Shown: in pieces, positions 36,732 through 45,242 of the stretch
Position numbering within the stretch: the first letter of the stretch is position 1
Layout of the letters: the number at the start of each line of letters is the position of its first letter
Assembly: GCF_000709085.1 (NCBI RefSeq)
Contig: NZ_JFBD01000074.1
Location: 1-46,800, forward strand
Source of the DNA: Virgibacillus alimentarius
Lineage (GTDB): Bacteria > Bacillota > Bacilli > Bacillales > Amphibacillaceae
Length of the DNA stretch: 46,800 nucleotides
Reading direction: 5' to 3'
Translations under genes and position numbers: made by a program
Notes under the pieces: generated by a model
The model's database searches: none
What the model saw: only the letters and a program-made list of their open reading frames with translations
What the model was told of the DNA's origin: nothing

Positions 36732-37951
36732 CAATAGAAAAAATTAAACTTTCCTTTTTTAATCATTAGTTTAACTCCGCCCAATTTATATAGATAATGA
36801 TTATCAATTATTTTTTCCATAACTGTTGCCTTCCACCCAAATAGTTTGCGATCTTTCATAAATATACCTACAGCATCATCGTTACCTAAAGATGCAACTG
36901 TTCCTATCGTTCTTGGTTGAAAATCAACTATTTTTCCCTTGCCTTTAATAAGTGTTTTTAAATTATGTGCAACTGTTTCAGCTTGTTGTATAGCTATTTG
37001 AGCTGTTGGGGATAAGAGATTCTCCGGATTATTTTCCGAGGTTAAAGCACAGTCTCCTACCACAAACACATTGTTATATTCTAAGGTTCGCATATCCTGA
37101 CGCACTTCAATTTTACCAGCATTCATTTTAAAACCTGATTGTTCCACAATCCTATTCGCCCGGATTCCTGCAGCCGAAATCGTTGTGAATGTTGGAATTT
37201 CTATTTGCTCTCCATCTTTTTTATAAACAATACTTGCTGATGTACATTCCTTTACCTTTGCCTCTGTTATTATTTCTACACCGCGAGATTCCAAAGAATT
37301 CATCGTATAATCAATAAGCTGTTGATCAAATCCAGGTAAAATTGTTGATGCTTCTTCTATCATAACAACACGAACCTGAGGTTTGTTTATATCAAATTCC
37401 GCACAAAGGTTAGGAATCCGATCAACTAATTCTCCTGCGAATTCGATCCCTGTAACCCCACCTCCGCAAATAACAATGTTGAGATGTGCTTGGTCCTTAT
37501 CTTTTTCTTGATTATACATCGCGAAATTATATTCAATGTGCTCTCTAATTAAACGAGCGCTGCTAAGGTCATTGATCATAAGCCCGTTTTCTTTCAGTCC
37601 TGTAATTCCGTATGTTGCCGCTTCAAATCCTAACCCAATAACAAGATAATCATAGTCTATTTCACCGTCTTCTAGTTTAACTTTGTGATTTTTTGGTTTG
37701 ATAGAAACAACTGTGTCCTTAATAAACTTGATTTTTTGCATATTTAATATGTTTTTAATATCAATTCGCGATCTTTCTTGTTCTAAAGTACCTGCAGCAT
37801 TTTCATGTAACCATATTGTCTGATAATGATAATCATTTTTATTTACCAGTGTAATCGTTGCATCATTTAAGCCTATTGCTTTTTGCAGGTTCACTGCAGT
37901 CATCATTCCACCATAACCCGCCCCCAAGATTACGATATTTGGCTTTTTCAT
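36731..37951 (-). CDS. yumB: Type II NADH dehydrogenase-like flavoprotein (YumB)
   Basis: 406-residue single-subunit NADH:quinone oxidoreductase family protein. The FAD-binding GAGYGGMMTAVNL lies near residue 10, the NAD-binding CGGGVTGIEFAGEL near 165, a third FAD motif VFVGDCAL near 300 and a quinone-site-like AIQQAE near 325. The start at 37951 is chosen because GGTGG precedes it; the ATG at 37966 has no site. Divergence from yumC identifies it as YumB rather than Ndh or YutJ. It would feed electrons to menaquinone without pumping protons; activity of YumB itself is inferred from the family. Confidence 0.9.
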   Translation of the reverse strand: MKKPNIVILGAGYGGMMTAVNLQKAIGLNDATITLVNKNDYHYQTIWLHENAAGTLEQERSRIDIKNILNMQKIKFIKDTVVSIKPKNHKVKLEDGEIDYDYLVIGLGFEAATYGITGLKENGLMINDLSSARLIREHIEYNFAMYNQEKDKDQAHLNIVICGGGVTGIEFAGELVDRIPNLCAEFDINKPQVRVVMIEEASTILPGFDQQLIDYTMNSLESRGVEIITEAKVKECTSASIVYKKDGEQIEIPTFTTISAAGIRANRIVEQSGFKMNAGKIEVRQDMRTLEYNNVFVVGDCALTSENNPENLLSPTAQIAIQQAETVAHNLKTLIKGKGKIVDFQPRTIGTVASLGNDDAVGIFMKDRKLFGWKATVMEKIIDNHYLYKLGGVKLMIKKGKFNFFY

Positions 37952-38249
37952 GTTTTTACCACCCATTTTTTGTTAATTTCAATCCATTATTGATAAAAGC
38001 TAATGTGTGATTTATTTCACTAAGGTTTATATTTATTATTATTAAACTTTTATATCTTTGTTACATGATTGTAATATATAATCCATTGATTATAGTAGTC
38101 TTTTTCATTCAAATTTTCAACCCTATCATTGCACCTTTTTCTTGAAAAATTTTTGAATTATACGTACGAAATAACACTCGAGACATATCTATTTATGATA
38201 AGATAAAAATAATGTACAATTTGTTGTAGAGAAACGGAGGAAATTGATT

Positions 38250-39233
38250 ATGGAAAATAAAGTTTATGATATAACTATCATTGGAGCAGGACCGGCTGGT
38301 CTATTTACTGCATTCTATGGTGGAATGCGCCAGGCAAGCGTTAAAATAATTGAGAGTTTGCCACATACTGGAGGGCAACTAACAGCCTTGTATCCGGAAA
38401 AATATATATACGATGTTGCCGGATTTCCAAAAATCCGTGCCCAAGATTTAGTAGATAATTTAGAAGAACAGACGAAGCTATTCGATCCAACCATCGTTTT
38501 AAACCAATCCGTTGAAAAAGTAGAACGGCTAGAGGACAATACATTTAAACTGACATCCAACGAGGAAGTGCACTATACTAAAACAATCATTATTACTGCA
38601 GGGAATGGAGCTTTTCAGCCTCGCCGCCTGAATGTTGGGGATTGTGAACAATTTGAAGGGGTTAACCTCCATTATTATGTAAATGATATGAATCAATATA
38701 AAGATCAGCATGTCTTATTATTAGGTGGCGGTGATTCCGCTGTAGATTGGGCACTAATGCTTGAACCTATCGCAAAACAAGTGACTTTAGTTCATCGACG
38801 CGATAAATTCAGAGCCCATGAACATAGTGTAGAAAAATTAAAAGCTTCCAATGTTAATATATTAACACCTTTTACACCTAAAGAAATAACTGGAGATACC
38901 AAAATTGATAAAGTAACATTACAGGAAGTCAAAGGTGAAAACCAAATTGAGCTGGAAGTCGACTCTATTTTATGTAATTATGGTTTTGTCTCTACCTTGG
39001 GTGCAATCAAAGACTGGGGATTAGAAATCGAAAAAAATAGCATTATCGTTAATACCAAAATGGAAACAAATATACCTGGTATATATGCCGCTGGTGACAT
39101 TACCACCTATCCTGGGAAAGTAAAGTTAATAGCTACTGGTTTTGGTGAGGGTCCAACAGCAGTAAATAATGCTAAGCAGTATATTGATCCATCTGCCCGT
39201 ATACAACCTAAACACTCAACAAGTATGTTTTAA
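38250..39233 (+). CDS. yumC: Ferredoxin/flavodoxin-NADP+ reductase (YumC)
   Basis: 327-residue thioredoxin-reductase-like FNR. The FAD motif [15 protein letters not shown] lies near residue 11, the NADPH motif [13 protein letters not shown] near 160 and the C-terminal [22 protein letters not shown] near 280. It lacks the CxxC of thioredoxin reductase, as expected for this FNR class. YumC reduces ferredoxin or flavodoxin with NADPH, supplying Fe-S assembly and other reactions. The start at 38250 follows GGAGG by 9 nt; TTG at 38244 is too close. The 298-bp gap to yumB holds both promoters, which I could not place with confidence. Confidence 0.95.
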   Translation: MENKVYDITIIGAGPAGLFTAFYGGMRQASVKIIESLPHTGGQLTALYPEKYIYDVAGFPKIRAQDLVDNLEEQTKLFDPTIVLNQSVEKVERLEDNTFKLTSNEEVHYTKTIIITAGNGAFQPRRLNVGDCEQFEGVNLHYYVNDMNQYKDQHVLLLGGGDSAVDWALMLEPIAKQVTLVHRRDKFRAHEHSVEKLKASNVNILTPFTPKEITGDTKIDKVTLQEVKGENQIELEVDSILCNYGFVSTLGAIKDWGLEIEKNSIIVNTKMETNIPGIYAAGDITTYPGKVKLIATGFGEGPTAVNNAKQYIDPSARIQPKHSTSMF

Positions 39234-39262
39234 TGAATAGAACCGAATAAATTCAGGAAATA

Positions 39263-39295
39263 AAAAAGCTAGAACAATTCGTGTCCTAGCTTTTT
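39263..39295. terminator. Bidirectional terminator
   Basis: AAAAAGCTAG and CTAGCTTTTT form a perfect 10-bp stem between the convergent yumC and yutM. Confidence 0.88.
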
Positions 39296-39650
39296 AGCAT
39301 TTTTCTGCAGTTCCCTCACGGCCCTCAGCTCGAAAAGAAGATCCACAGCCACATGACACAATAGCGTTTGGATTATCAATACTAAATCCGCCACCCATCA
39401 TGTTTTGTTTAAAATCAATCGTAGTCCCTTCGATAATCGGTATATCCTGTTTAAAAATGACTACCGGTATATCATTAATTTTCTCAACCATATCCAGCTC
39501 TTCATTTATTTCATAATCAAATCCTAACGAATAGGATAATCCGCTACATCCTCCACCTTTAACTCCAAAGCGCAGGCGAGCATCAGCTGTTTCTTCTTTC
39601 ATCATCTCTTTTATCTGATCACAAGCTTTATCAGTAATTGAAATTACCAT
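39294..39650 (-). CDS. yutM: A-type Fe-S carrier protein (HesB/IscA family, YutM)
   Basis: 118 residues. The three conserved cysteines of A-type carriers are present: one in GGGCSGLSY near residue 35 and two in CGCGSSF near 101. These proteins receive and transfer Fe-S clusters to apo-targets in the cytoplasm. GAGGAGG precedes the ATG. B. subtilis yutM lies beside yumC as here. Together with yutI and yuzD it makes a small Fe-S and redox neighbourhood. Confidence 0.93.
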   Translation of the reverse strand: MVISITDKACDQIKEMMKEETADARLRFGVKGGGCSGLSYSLGFDYEINEELDMVEKINDIPVVIFKQDIPIIEGTTIDFKQNMMGGGFSIDNPNAIVSCGCGSSFRAEGREGTAEKC

Positions 39651-39739
39651 TATATGCTCCTCCTCTGATTTATGATGGAATCATGTTAAGTACTACTATT
39701 AGTATACAAAAAAGGGGTAGCATGATGCAATCATTTCGT

Positions 39740-40069
39740 TTATACCTGTAACGCTACATCATTTTTATCTAATGCTTCATAAATGGTTTTTAAACGCGGG
39801 ATCCCTTCTGCAACGATTTCATCATTTACCAAGACAATTGGATAAAATAAATCCTCATCAAAAATTTTTTCTATAAATTGTTGATGTTTTTCATTACTCT
39901 GTGACTCATTAATATCGATATACTTATATTGTATGGAATCATCAATATATTTTCTTCCAATTGCAGCCTGCAGCCATTCATAAGTATCCTTTGATCCTGG
40001 TGCTCCAACACAACTAGCACAAATTTGTTCCGCTCCATAAACTGTTATTGTTACCTTCTTCTTTACCAT
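39740..40069 (-). CDS. yuzD: Thioredoxin-fold-like DUF1462 protein (YuzD)
   Basis: 109 residues matching the YuzD (DUF1462) family: an early CASC motif (CxxC) near residues 17-20 in a VYGAEQICASCVGAP context, then alternating beta and alpha elements like a glutaredoxin or thioredoxin fold, ending with IPRLKTIYEAL. The CxxC and placement between two Fe-S carrier genes suggest a disulfide, persulfide or metal-handling role, but none is established. GAGGAGAGG precedes the ATG. Divergent from yutI. Confidence 0.85.
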   Translation of the reverse strand: MVKKKVTITVYGAEQICASCVGAPGSKDTYEWLQAAIGRKYIDDSIQYKYIDINESQSNEKHQQFIEKIFDEDLFYPIVLVNDEIVAEGIPRLKTIYEALDKNDVALQV

Positions 40070-40226
40070 TTCCTCTCCTCCTACCGATATTTATTATTGT
40101 TCTTTTTATTTTACAAAACATTTTTTTAAAGATAAAATAAAGGTAATTGAATAGTTCCTAAATTTATCAATAGATTTTTTCTTACATTCATCATATAATA
40201 ATGATATAGAAAGGGGTGGATCGATA

Positions 40227-40451
40227 ATGCATGAACAAGTACAAGAAGTTTTAAGTAAATTACGCCCATTTTTACTACGTGATGGTGGTGATGTGGAACT
40301 TGTTGATGTTGATGAGAACGGTATTGTCCTACTTCGACTTATGGGCGCTTGTGGTAACTGCCCAAGTTCTGCAATCACATTAAAAGCTGGAATTGAGCGC
40401 GCATTAATGGCTGAGGTTCCTGGAGTTACTGAAATTGAACAAGTATTTTAA
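40227..40451 (+). CDS. yutI: NifU-like Fe-S scaffold/carrier (YutI)
   Basis: 74-residue stand-alone NifU C-terminal (Nfu) domain. The CGNC (CxxC) motif near residue 51, in [10 protein letters not shown], would bind a 4Fe-4S cluster between two subunits. The N-terminal [14 protein letters not shown] is highly conserved. AAAGGGG precedes the ATG. Nfu proteins pass clusters to targets such as aconitase. It is flanked by yuzD (divergent) and a convergent dehydrogenase, and ends at its own terminator. Confidence 0.94.
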   Translation: MHEQVQEVLSKLRPFLLRDGGDVELVDVDENGIVLLRLMGACGNCPSSAITLKAGIERALMAEVPGVTEIEQVF

Positions 40452-40466
40452 TTTTATTAAAGCAGG

Positions 40467-40501
40467 GGCAGACGGAATGTTAATCATGTCTGCCTTTTTT
40501 A
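40467..40501 (+). terminator. yutI terminator
   Basis: GGCAGAC pairs with GTCTGCC, followed by TTTTTT. Confidence 0.88.
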
Positions 40502-40540
40502 TGGTTTTCTGAATCAGTGTTCCGGTCTTATTCAGGGCTA

Positions 40541-41509
40541 TTATTCAAATACGGGGGTTTTTGGCCCGTTACCATCAAAAAATGAAACAACATTTTCCAT
40601 ACATAAATGAAGCATTGCCTTCCGGGTTTCGATACTTGCTGATCCAATATGAGGTAAGCATATGGCATTATCTAAACGCACAAGCGGATGATCACTAGGT
40701 ATAGGTTCATCTTCAAACACATCTAATCCTGCTGCAGTAATTTCCTGACTCTTTAAAGCGTTAACCAATGCTTTTTCATCCATCGTACCTCCCCGGGATA
40801 CGTTAATAAATATTGCGGATTTTTTCATTTTTTGGAATGCCTGCTCATTAAATAAATGTTTGGTACGATTTGTTAAAGGTACTAACGATATTATAAAATC
40901 AGCCTCACTTAATAGATTGTCAAATTCTGTATAAACCGCATTCAATTCTTTTTCTTTTTCATATTTTCTCGTTCGATTGTTGTATAAAATGGACATTCCA
41001 AAACCTTTCGCTCGCTTTGCTACGGCCTCACCAATTCTCCCCATCCCGACAATTCCGAGTTTTTTATGATGAATGTCTGTACCTGCAAGTAAGAATGGAG
41101 ACCAATGACCCCATTTATCTTCTCTAATATAATCACTTGCCTCCGTCATCCTCCTTGCTGTAGCCATTAAAAGCGAAAAGGTTAAATCAGCCGTTGTTTC
41201 AGTAAGTACATCCGGTGTATTGGTAACGATTATATTGTGCTTTTTTGCTACTTCTATATCAATATTATCATAACCCACTGCCATATTGGCTATTATTTTT
41301 AAATGATGGGTATTTTCTAATAATTCCTTATCAATACGCTCAGTTAACATACATACTATCCCGTCCGCTTGCTTAGTTTCTTTCAAAAAAACCTCCCTCG
41401 GAACTGGTGTATTTTCTTCTTCCCACATTTTGAAAGTAAAGGAGGCCTCGTGTGGAGCTAATATTTCCTGCGGTATTTTCCTGGTTATATAAATAAGTGG
41501 TTTCTCCAT
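40541..41509 (-). CDS. D-2-hydroxyacid dehydrogenase (glyoxylate/hydroxypyruvate reductase type)
   Basis: 322-residue NAD(P)-dependent enzyme of the D-isomer-specific family. The Rossmann motif GMGRIGEAVAKRA lies near residue 155, the substrate Arg in NVSRGGTMDE near 235, the catalytic Glu in DVFEDEPIP near 263 and the catalytic His in LPHIGSAS near 283. It most resembles GyaR/YvcT-like proteins acting on glyoxylate, hydroxypyruvate or 2-ketogluconate; the exact substrate cannot be read from the sequence. The first Rossmann position suggests no clear NAD/NADP choice. It precedes nothing on its strand, and yutH lies 27 bp upstream, so the two may be co-transcribed. Confidence 0.88.
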   Translation of the reverse strand: MEKPLIYITRKIPQEILAPHEASFTFKMWEEENTPVPREVFLKETKQADGIVCMLTERIDKELLENTHHLKIIANMAVGYDNIDIEVAKKHNIIVTNTPDVLTETTADLTFSLLMATARRMTEASDYIREDKWGHWSPFLLAGTDIHHKKLGIVGMGRIGEAVAKRAKGFGMSILYNNRTRKYEKEKELNAVYTEFDNLLSEADFIISLVPLTNRTKHLFNEQAFQKMKKSAIFINVSRGGTMDEKALVNALKSQEITAAGLDVFEDEPIPSDHPLVRLDNAICLPHIGSASIETRKAMLHLCMENVVSFFDGNGPKTPVFE

Positions 41510-41536
41510 CCTTTTACTTCACCCCATTAACTATTA

Positions 41537-42511
41537 TTATAACCAGTGTAACACAGGAATGTGTAAAGCTTCATGCTGAAGGCCCATTTCGATGAAAAAA
41601 GAGCTTAAATTTTGTTCATAAATGGATTGTTTTTCGATCAAATTTTCCATTTTAGTGAAATAAGTTTGATCATTCTTTTCTGTAAAAAAACTTTCTTCGA
41701 TTAGATCATAAAATGTGATGGGAAAAATCAATCTTCCATATAATAAACGCCAGCTAAATATGGATAAAGGTCGCAATGATTGATAATCATCCATAAACGA
41801 TCTTAATTCTTTATTTGCTTGATTTAAAAATAATTTCGTACGAATATACTCCGCTAAGTCCCGTGTGGGATGATCATACATTAAATCATTAACCCAAATA
41901 ACAGGCTTTAAAAGATGGTCATCATAACGCTGAAAAGTGATGGTGCCTTGGTCACCTTCATCGTAACGGTAATCTTCTGTTGTTTCTTGAATATACTGTA
42001 TAGCATTTTCACTCATTCCTATAATATAGGGTAAAATGTCCATCAACAAGCGATAGTAACAGGTATGTTTCCTTTTTGCTTCATGGATAATTCGATTTTC
42101 AAATATCGTAAGCTTATGGATCCATAAGTTTTTCCATTGACCGTAGCTTGAGATATTTTGTGGTTCATAGTGATATGCTGCATTCATAAGATGAAAATTT
42201 GCTAATGAATGACCATGCGATTCTATATAGTTTGTTTGAGGACTTTGTACTTGAACAACCATATACGATTTATTTTGATAAGTTGTAAACCAATTTCCAT
42301 CCATATTTTGAATTGGTTTCGCTGTATGATAAAGGCCTTTTTCTACCAGAAAATAAGCTAGTGCTGCTTGTTCCATATGTATCATTTCCTTGTTTTCTGA
42401 TGAGATGATAAAATAAGTATACGCATTATCTATAAATCCCAATTTCCCATTTATAGTTATTTTATCTCTAATATAGACAGCATAATCACGATTAAGCATT
42501 TCCTCCACCAT
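41537..42511 (-). CDS. yutH: Spore coat-associated kinase-like protein (YutH)
   Basis: 324-residue member of the CotS/YutH family, which has an aminoglycoside-phosphotransferase/kinase-like fold and is linked to the spore coat. The segments HGHSLANFHLMNAAY (near residue 110), FQRYDDHLLKPVIWVNDLMYDHPTRDLAEY and a C-terminal helical region are typical. The catalytic-loop and DFG-like residues of active kinases are only weakly recognisable (WVNDLMYDHPTRDL). GAAGGAGGG precedes the ATG with short spacing. Its position beside yutG and yutI agrees with B. subtilis. Confidence 0.86.
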   Translation of the reverse strand: MVEEMLNRDYAVYIRDKITINGKLGFIDNAYTYFIISSENKEMIHMEQAALAYFLVEKGLYHTAKPIQNMDGNWFTTYQNKSYMVVQVQSPQTNYIESHGHSLANFHLMNAAYHYEPQNISSYGQWKNLWIHKLTIFENRIIHEAKRKHTCYYRLLMDILPYIIGMSENAIQYIQETTEDYRYDEGDQGTITFQRYDDHLLKPVIWVNDLMYDHPTRDLAEYIRTKLFLNQANKELRSFMDDYQSLRPLSIFSWRLLYGRLIFPITFYDLIEESFFTEKNDQTYFTKMENLIEKQSIYEQNLSSFFIEMGLQHEALHIPVLHWL

Positions 42512-42601
42512 GATCCCTCCTTCATCCTACATTAGTCTATGAATGAAATTAGTATAAATTAACAAGAAGAATGAAATTTTAAGAAAGTATAGGTGAAAAA
42601 A

Positions 42602-43114
42602 ATGGATAAAAATACAAATCAAAGTAAATTAGAAATTAAAGCAAGAGAATGGTTAACCGAGCGTGGTGTCACATTAGATCACATTGCGGAGTTAGTATAT
42701 TATTTACAATCAAAATATCATGAGGATTTAACAATGGAAGAATGTTTGCATAATGTAGACCGTGTTTTAACGAAAAGAGAAGTCCAAAATGCTATATTAA
42801 CCGGTATTCAACTGGATATGCTAACAGAACAAAATAAGTTGGATCAACCGCTTCAGAAAACAATTGAATTAGATGAAAGCTTATATGGAATTGATGAAAT
42901 TATTGCCTTTTCGATCGTTAATGTTTACGGTTCGATAGGGTTTACAAATTATGGATATATTGATAAACAAAAACCAGGAATTTTAAAACATTTAAATGAC
43001 AAAACAACGGGCGAAGTCCATACATTTCTCGATGACATTGTAGGAGCAATTGCAGCTGCAGCTTCAAGCAGATTAGCTCATTCATTTGCAGATGATCAAT
43101 TATTAGATGATTAA
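42602..43114 (+). CDS. yutG: Phosphatidylglycerophosphatase A-like protein (YutG)
   Basis: 170 residues. The PgpA domain occupies about residues 90-165, with DEIIAFSIVNVYGSIGFTN and LDDIVGAIAAA as the conserved segments; the N-terminal 80 residues are a helical extension typical of the YutG subgroup. PgpA enzymes dephosphorylate phosphatidylglycerophosphate, but in B. subtilis the main PGP phosphatase is PgpP (YqeG), so YutG's role is open. The start at 42602 is preceded by AGGTG; a GTG at 42593 lies within that site. Convergent with yutF. Confidence 0.85.
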   Translation: MDKNTNQSKLEIKAREWLTERGVTLDHIAELVYYLQSKYHEDLTMEECLHNVDRVLTKREVQNAILTGIQLDMLTEQNKLDQPLQKTIELDESLYGIDEIIAFSIVNVYGSIGFTNYGYIDKQKPGILKHLNDKTTGEVHTFLDDIVGAIAAAASSRLAHSFADDQLLDD

Positions 43115-43158
43115 TGTGTTAAAACCATTTTTTATCATTAAACCTTTATAATAAAACA

Positions 43159-43199
43159 TTTGAAAGCTGAAAACGTGCAAGACGTGTTCAGCTTTCAAA
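43159..43199. terminator. Bidirectional terminator
   Basis: TTTGAAAGCTGAA and TTCAGCTTTCAAA form a perfect 13-bp stem with a 15-nt loop between the convergent yutG and yutF. Confidence 0.88.
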
Positions 43200-43972
43200 T
43201 ATGATCTATCCATTCACTTAAATTTTTCACATGATAATTCGGCTTTTTATCAAAACTTGAATATTCATGATATGGAGTTACACCAGTGAAAACCATTAAC
43301 GTATCTATCCCTGAATTTATGCCAGCTAATATATCTGTATCATAATTATCCCCTACCATTACGATATCTTGTTTGGCTACACCTAATTCAGATATAGCTT
43401 CGTTCATTATGATTGTCTCCGGCTTCCCTATATAAATGGGGTGTTTACCTGTACTAACTTCAATTACCGATGTGATTGCTCCATTTCCCGGGAGAAGTCC
43501 ATGTTCTGTAGGTATTGACACATCCCTATTTGTAGAAATAAATTCTGCTCCAGCACGGATTGCTATACATGCTTCTGCGATTTTTTTATACGTAACACCC
43601 CGATCAAGTCCAACTACAACGTAATCACTTCCATATGCTTCTTCCGAAATTGTTAGACCCTCTTGCTGTAAGGCTTTGTACAATCCCTCCTCGCCAATTA
43701 CGAAGCAATTTGCATCTGATTTTTGATGTTTAATAAACTTTGCTGTAGCTAAACTTGATGTAATTACATGTCTAGACGTCGACGTGATATTCATTTGATT
43801 TAACCTATCAGAAACATTTTCTGGTGTACTTGTTGAATTATTGGTTAAAAACAAATAAGGAATGTTTTTTTTTATTTAATGCGTTAATAAAATCTGCTGC
43901 GGAAGCAATTGGCTCGCTGCCACGATACATTGTTCCATCTAAATCAATTAAATACCCTTTAAATTTTTTCAT
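43195..43972 (-). pseudogene. yutF: HAD-family (NagD-type) phosphatase YutF, frame interrupted at an A9 tract
   Basis: From ATG 43972 (preceded by AGGAAAGG) the frame reads a normal NagD-like start with the nucleophile motif [11 protein letters not shown], then passes an A9 run (43865-43873) and stops shortly after. Removing one A gives ...[20 protein letters not shown], the HAD motif II region, and an open frame to 43195 with the distal motifs GLDRGVTYKK and VMVGDNYDTDI. The joined product is about 258 residues, the usual length of this subfamily. An open frame beginning at 43854 lacks the catalytic Asp and would be inactive. The defect mirrors that in menF, so slippage or a homopolymer error should be considered before calling it dead. 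Confidence 0.9.
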
Positions 43973-44011
43973 GTCATGCAACCTTTCCTCAAATAAAAGA
44001 GGATGATTCGT

Positions 44012-44650
44012 TTATCGCAAATCATCTTTGGTTCGTTTTTTTATTGTCCACCTGCAATGTGGATCACCTTTTGTAATCAAAGATCTTGAAAGAACTTCAC
44101 AATCCGAAAAAAGTTCTTCGAATACACGCTTATCATTTTTACATATCTCATTATACGAATTTGCAATCGAAGCAACTGGACAGTTATAATATATGATTTC
44201 ATAAGTCCCATCTTCTGATTTTTTCACTTCAGTCATATAACCTTTTTCGTTTTGCATACATGCAATTCTTGAAATTTTTTCATCCAATTTTTTATTTTTT
44301 ATTTTTTCATGGAAGGAATTTTTTTCTCGCTCCATGCGTTTCGATAATAAGTCTGTTACTGCCTGACTTCCTTGTAAACCTTCCAAATCTTGAAGAAGCT
44401 GAAGTGCCAAATTTCCATCTTGGTTAGGGAACGTTTTATGCCCTTTTTCTGTAAGGGAATACGTATAATACGGTCGGCCGATATCCTGTTTATGTGTATG
44501 TTTACGAATAAAGCCCTGTTGTTCTAATTTATGAATATGCTTTCTGACTGCTATTTCAGAAATTGTAAAGTGCTTCATGATTTTATTCATTGTAATATCG
44601 TGGTCTTTTTTTAAAACATATAATATCTTTTGTTTTGTCGTAAGTTTCAT
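44012..44650 (-). CDS. SufR-like winged-helix regulator with Fe-S-type cysteine motif
   Basis: 212 residues. The N-terminal winged helix (about 1-75: LTTKQKILYVLKKDH, ISEIAVRKHIHKLEQQGFI, then the wing RKHTHKQDIGRPYYTYSLT) is of the ArsR/DeoR-like type. The C-terminal part holds four cysteines spaced C-x12-C-x13-C-x14-C (NCPVAS..., EICKN..., SDCEV..., DPHCRW), the spacing described for the Fe-S-sensing repressor SufR. One further Cys (RIACMQ) is present. The preferred start at 44650 follows AAGGGA; ATG 44671 overlaps the yutE stop. It is likely co-transcribed with yutE. Regulation of nearby Fe-S genes is inference. Confidence 0.82.
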   Translation of the reverse strand: MKLTTKQKILYVLKKDHDITMNKIMKHFTISEIAVRKHIHKLEQQGFIRKHTHKQDIGRPYYTYSLTEKGHKTFPNQDGNLALQLLQDLEGLQGSQAVTDLLSKRMEREKNSFHEKIKNKKLDEKISRIACMQNEKGYMTEVKKSEDGTYEIIYYNCPVASIANSYNEICKNDKRVFEELFSDCEVLSRSLITKGDPHCRWTIKKRTKDDLR

Positions 44651-44670
44651 CACTATACATCCCTTAATCA

Positions 44671-45108
44671 TTATTTGTTTGTGAATGCATTTGCCACGCC
44701 TAGTTCATTATTCAAATAAGATCTGATGTGTGTACTAAATCTTTCTATAACGGATTTACTTTCTAGCATAATCATTGCTAACTCTTCGTGATCAATAGCT
44801 AAATAATCTCTGACTAGTTGTTTACGAAGACGTATAACTTTTTTATAAACGTTTTTATCTTGCTCTGGTAAAACCTCCTCATCAACTAATATGTCGATAA
44901 TATCTTCATAGCTACCCGGATCACGCATAATGAACCCATCAATCATCATATTTCCTACATCAAGCGTTGATTCAATAAACATATGTGTGATTCGTTCTAA
45001 ACCTAATTTATCCTTAAAAGATGGAAAGGTTTGTTGATTTAACTCTGCAAGCAACTTTTCCATATATTTTAGTATTTCTTCAATTTTGCTTCGATCAATA
45101 AAATACAT
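44671..45108 (-). CDS. yutE: HepT-like DUF86 protein (YutE)
   Basis: 145-residue all-helical protein of the DUF86/HepT family. HepT toxins carry an R-x4-6-H motif (often RNxLVHxY) in HEPN-type RNases; the aligned place here reads RKQLVRDY near residue 96, with Arg in place of His, so RNase activity is doubtful. No MNT-type nucleotidyltransferase antitoxin gene is adjacent, which also argues against a toxin-antitoxin pair. GGAGGT precedes the ATG. It precedes the SufR-like gene, whose frame overlaps its stop codon. B. subtilis yutE sits in the same yutFED neighbourhood. Confidence 0.85.
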   Translation of the reverse strand: MYFIDRSKIEEILKYMEKLLAELNQQTFPSFKDKLGLERITHMFIESTLDVGNMMIDGFIMRDPGSYEDIIDILVDEEVLPEQDKNVYKKVIRLRKQLVRDYLAIDHEELAMIMLESKSVIERFSTHIRSYLNNELGVANAFTNK

Positions 45109-45242
45109 CTCAGTACCTCCAATACTCTCTCTACACTACTATCATACCATATAATGGCTGTAAATTTTAATGACACCAATAAATGGTACGATTGTTTTTT
45201 TTCTTTTTGTATAACATAAAAGTAGAAAGGGATGATACTTTT

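Noticed and set aside
37815-37845. Fur-box-like sequence GATAATGATAATCATT
   Set aside because: It lies inside yumB, where it encodes the conserved NDYHY peptide of this NADH dehydrogenase family; a second one at about 36793-36809 encodes DNHYL. Both are explained by coding sequence.
42593-42604. GTG at 42593 as the yutG start
   Set aside because: It is part of the AGGTG ribosome binding site for the ATG at 42602.
44671-45108. HepT/MNT toxin-antitoxin module
   Set aside because: No nucleotidyltransferase partner is adjacent and the HEPN His is replaced by Arg.
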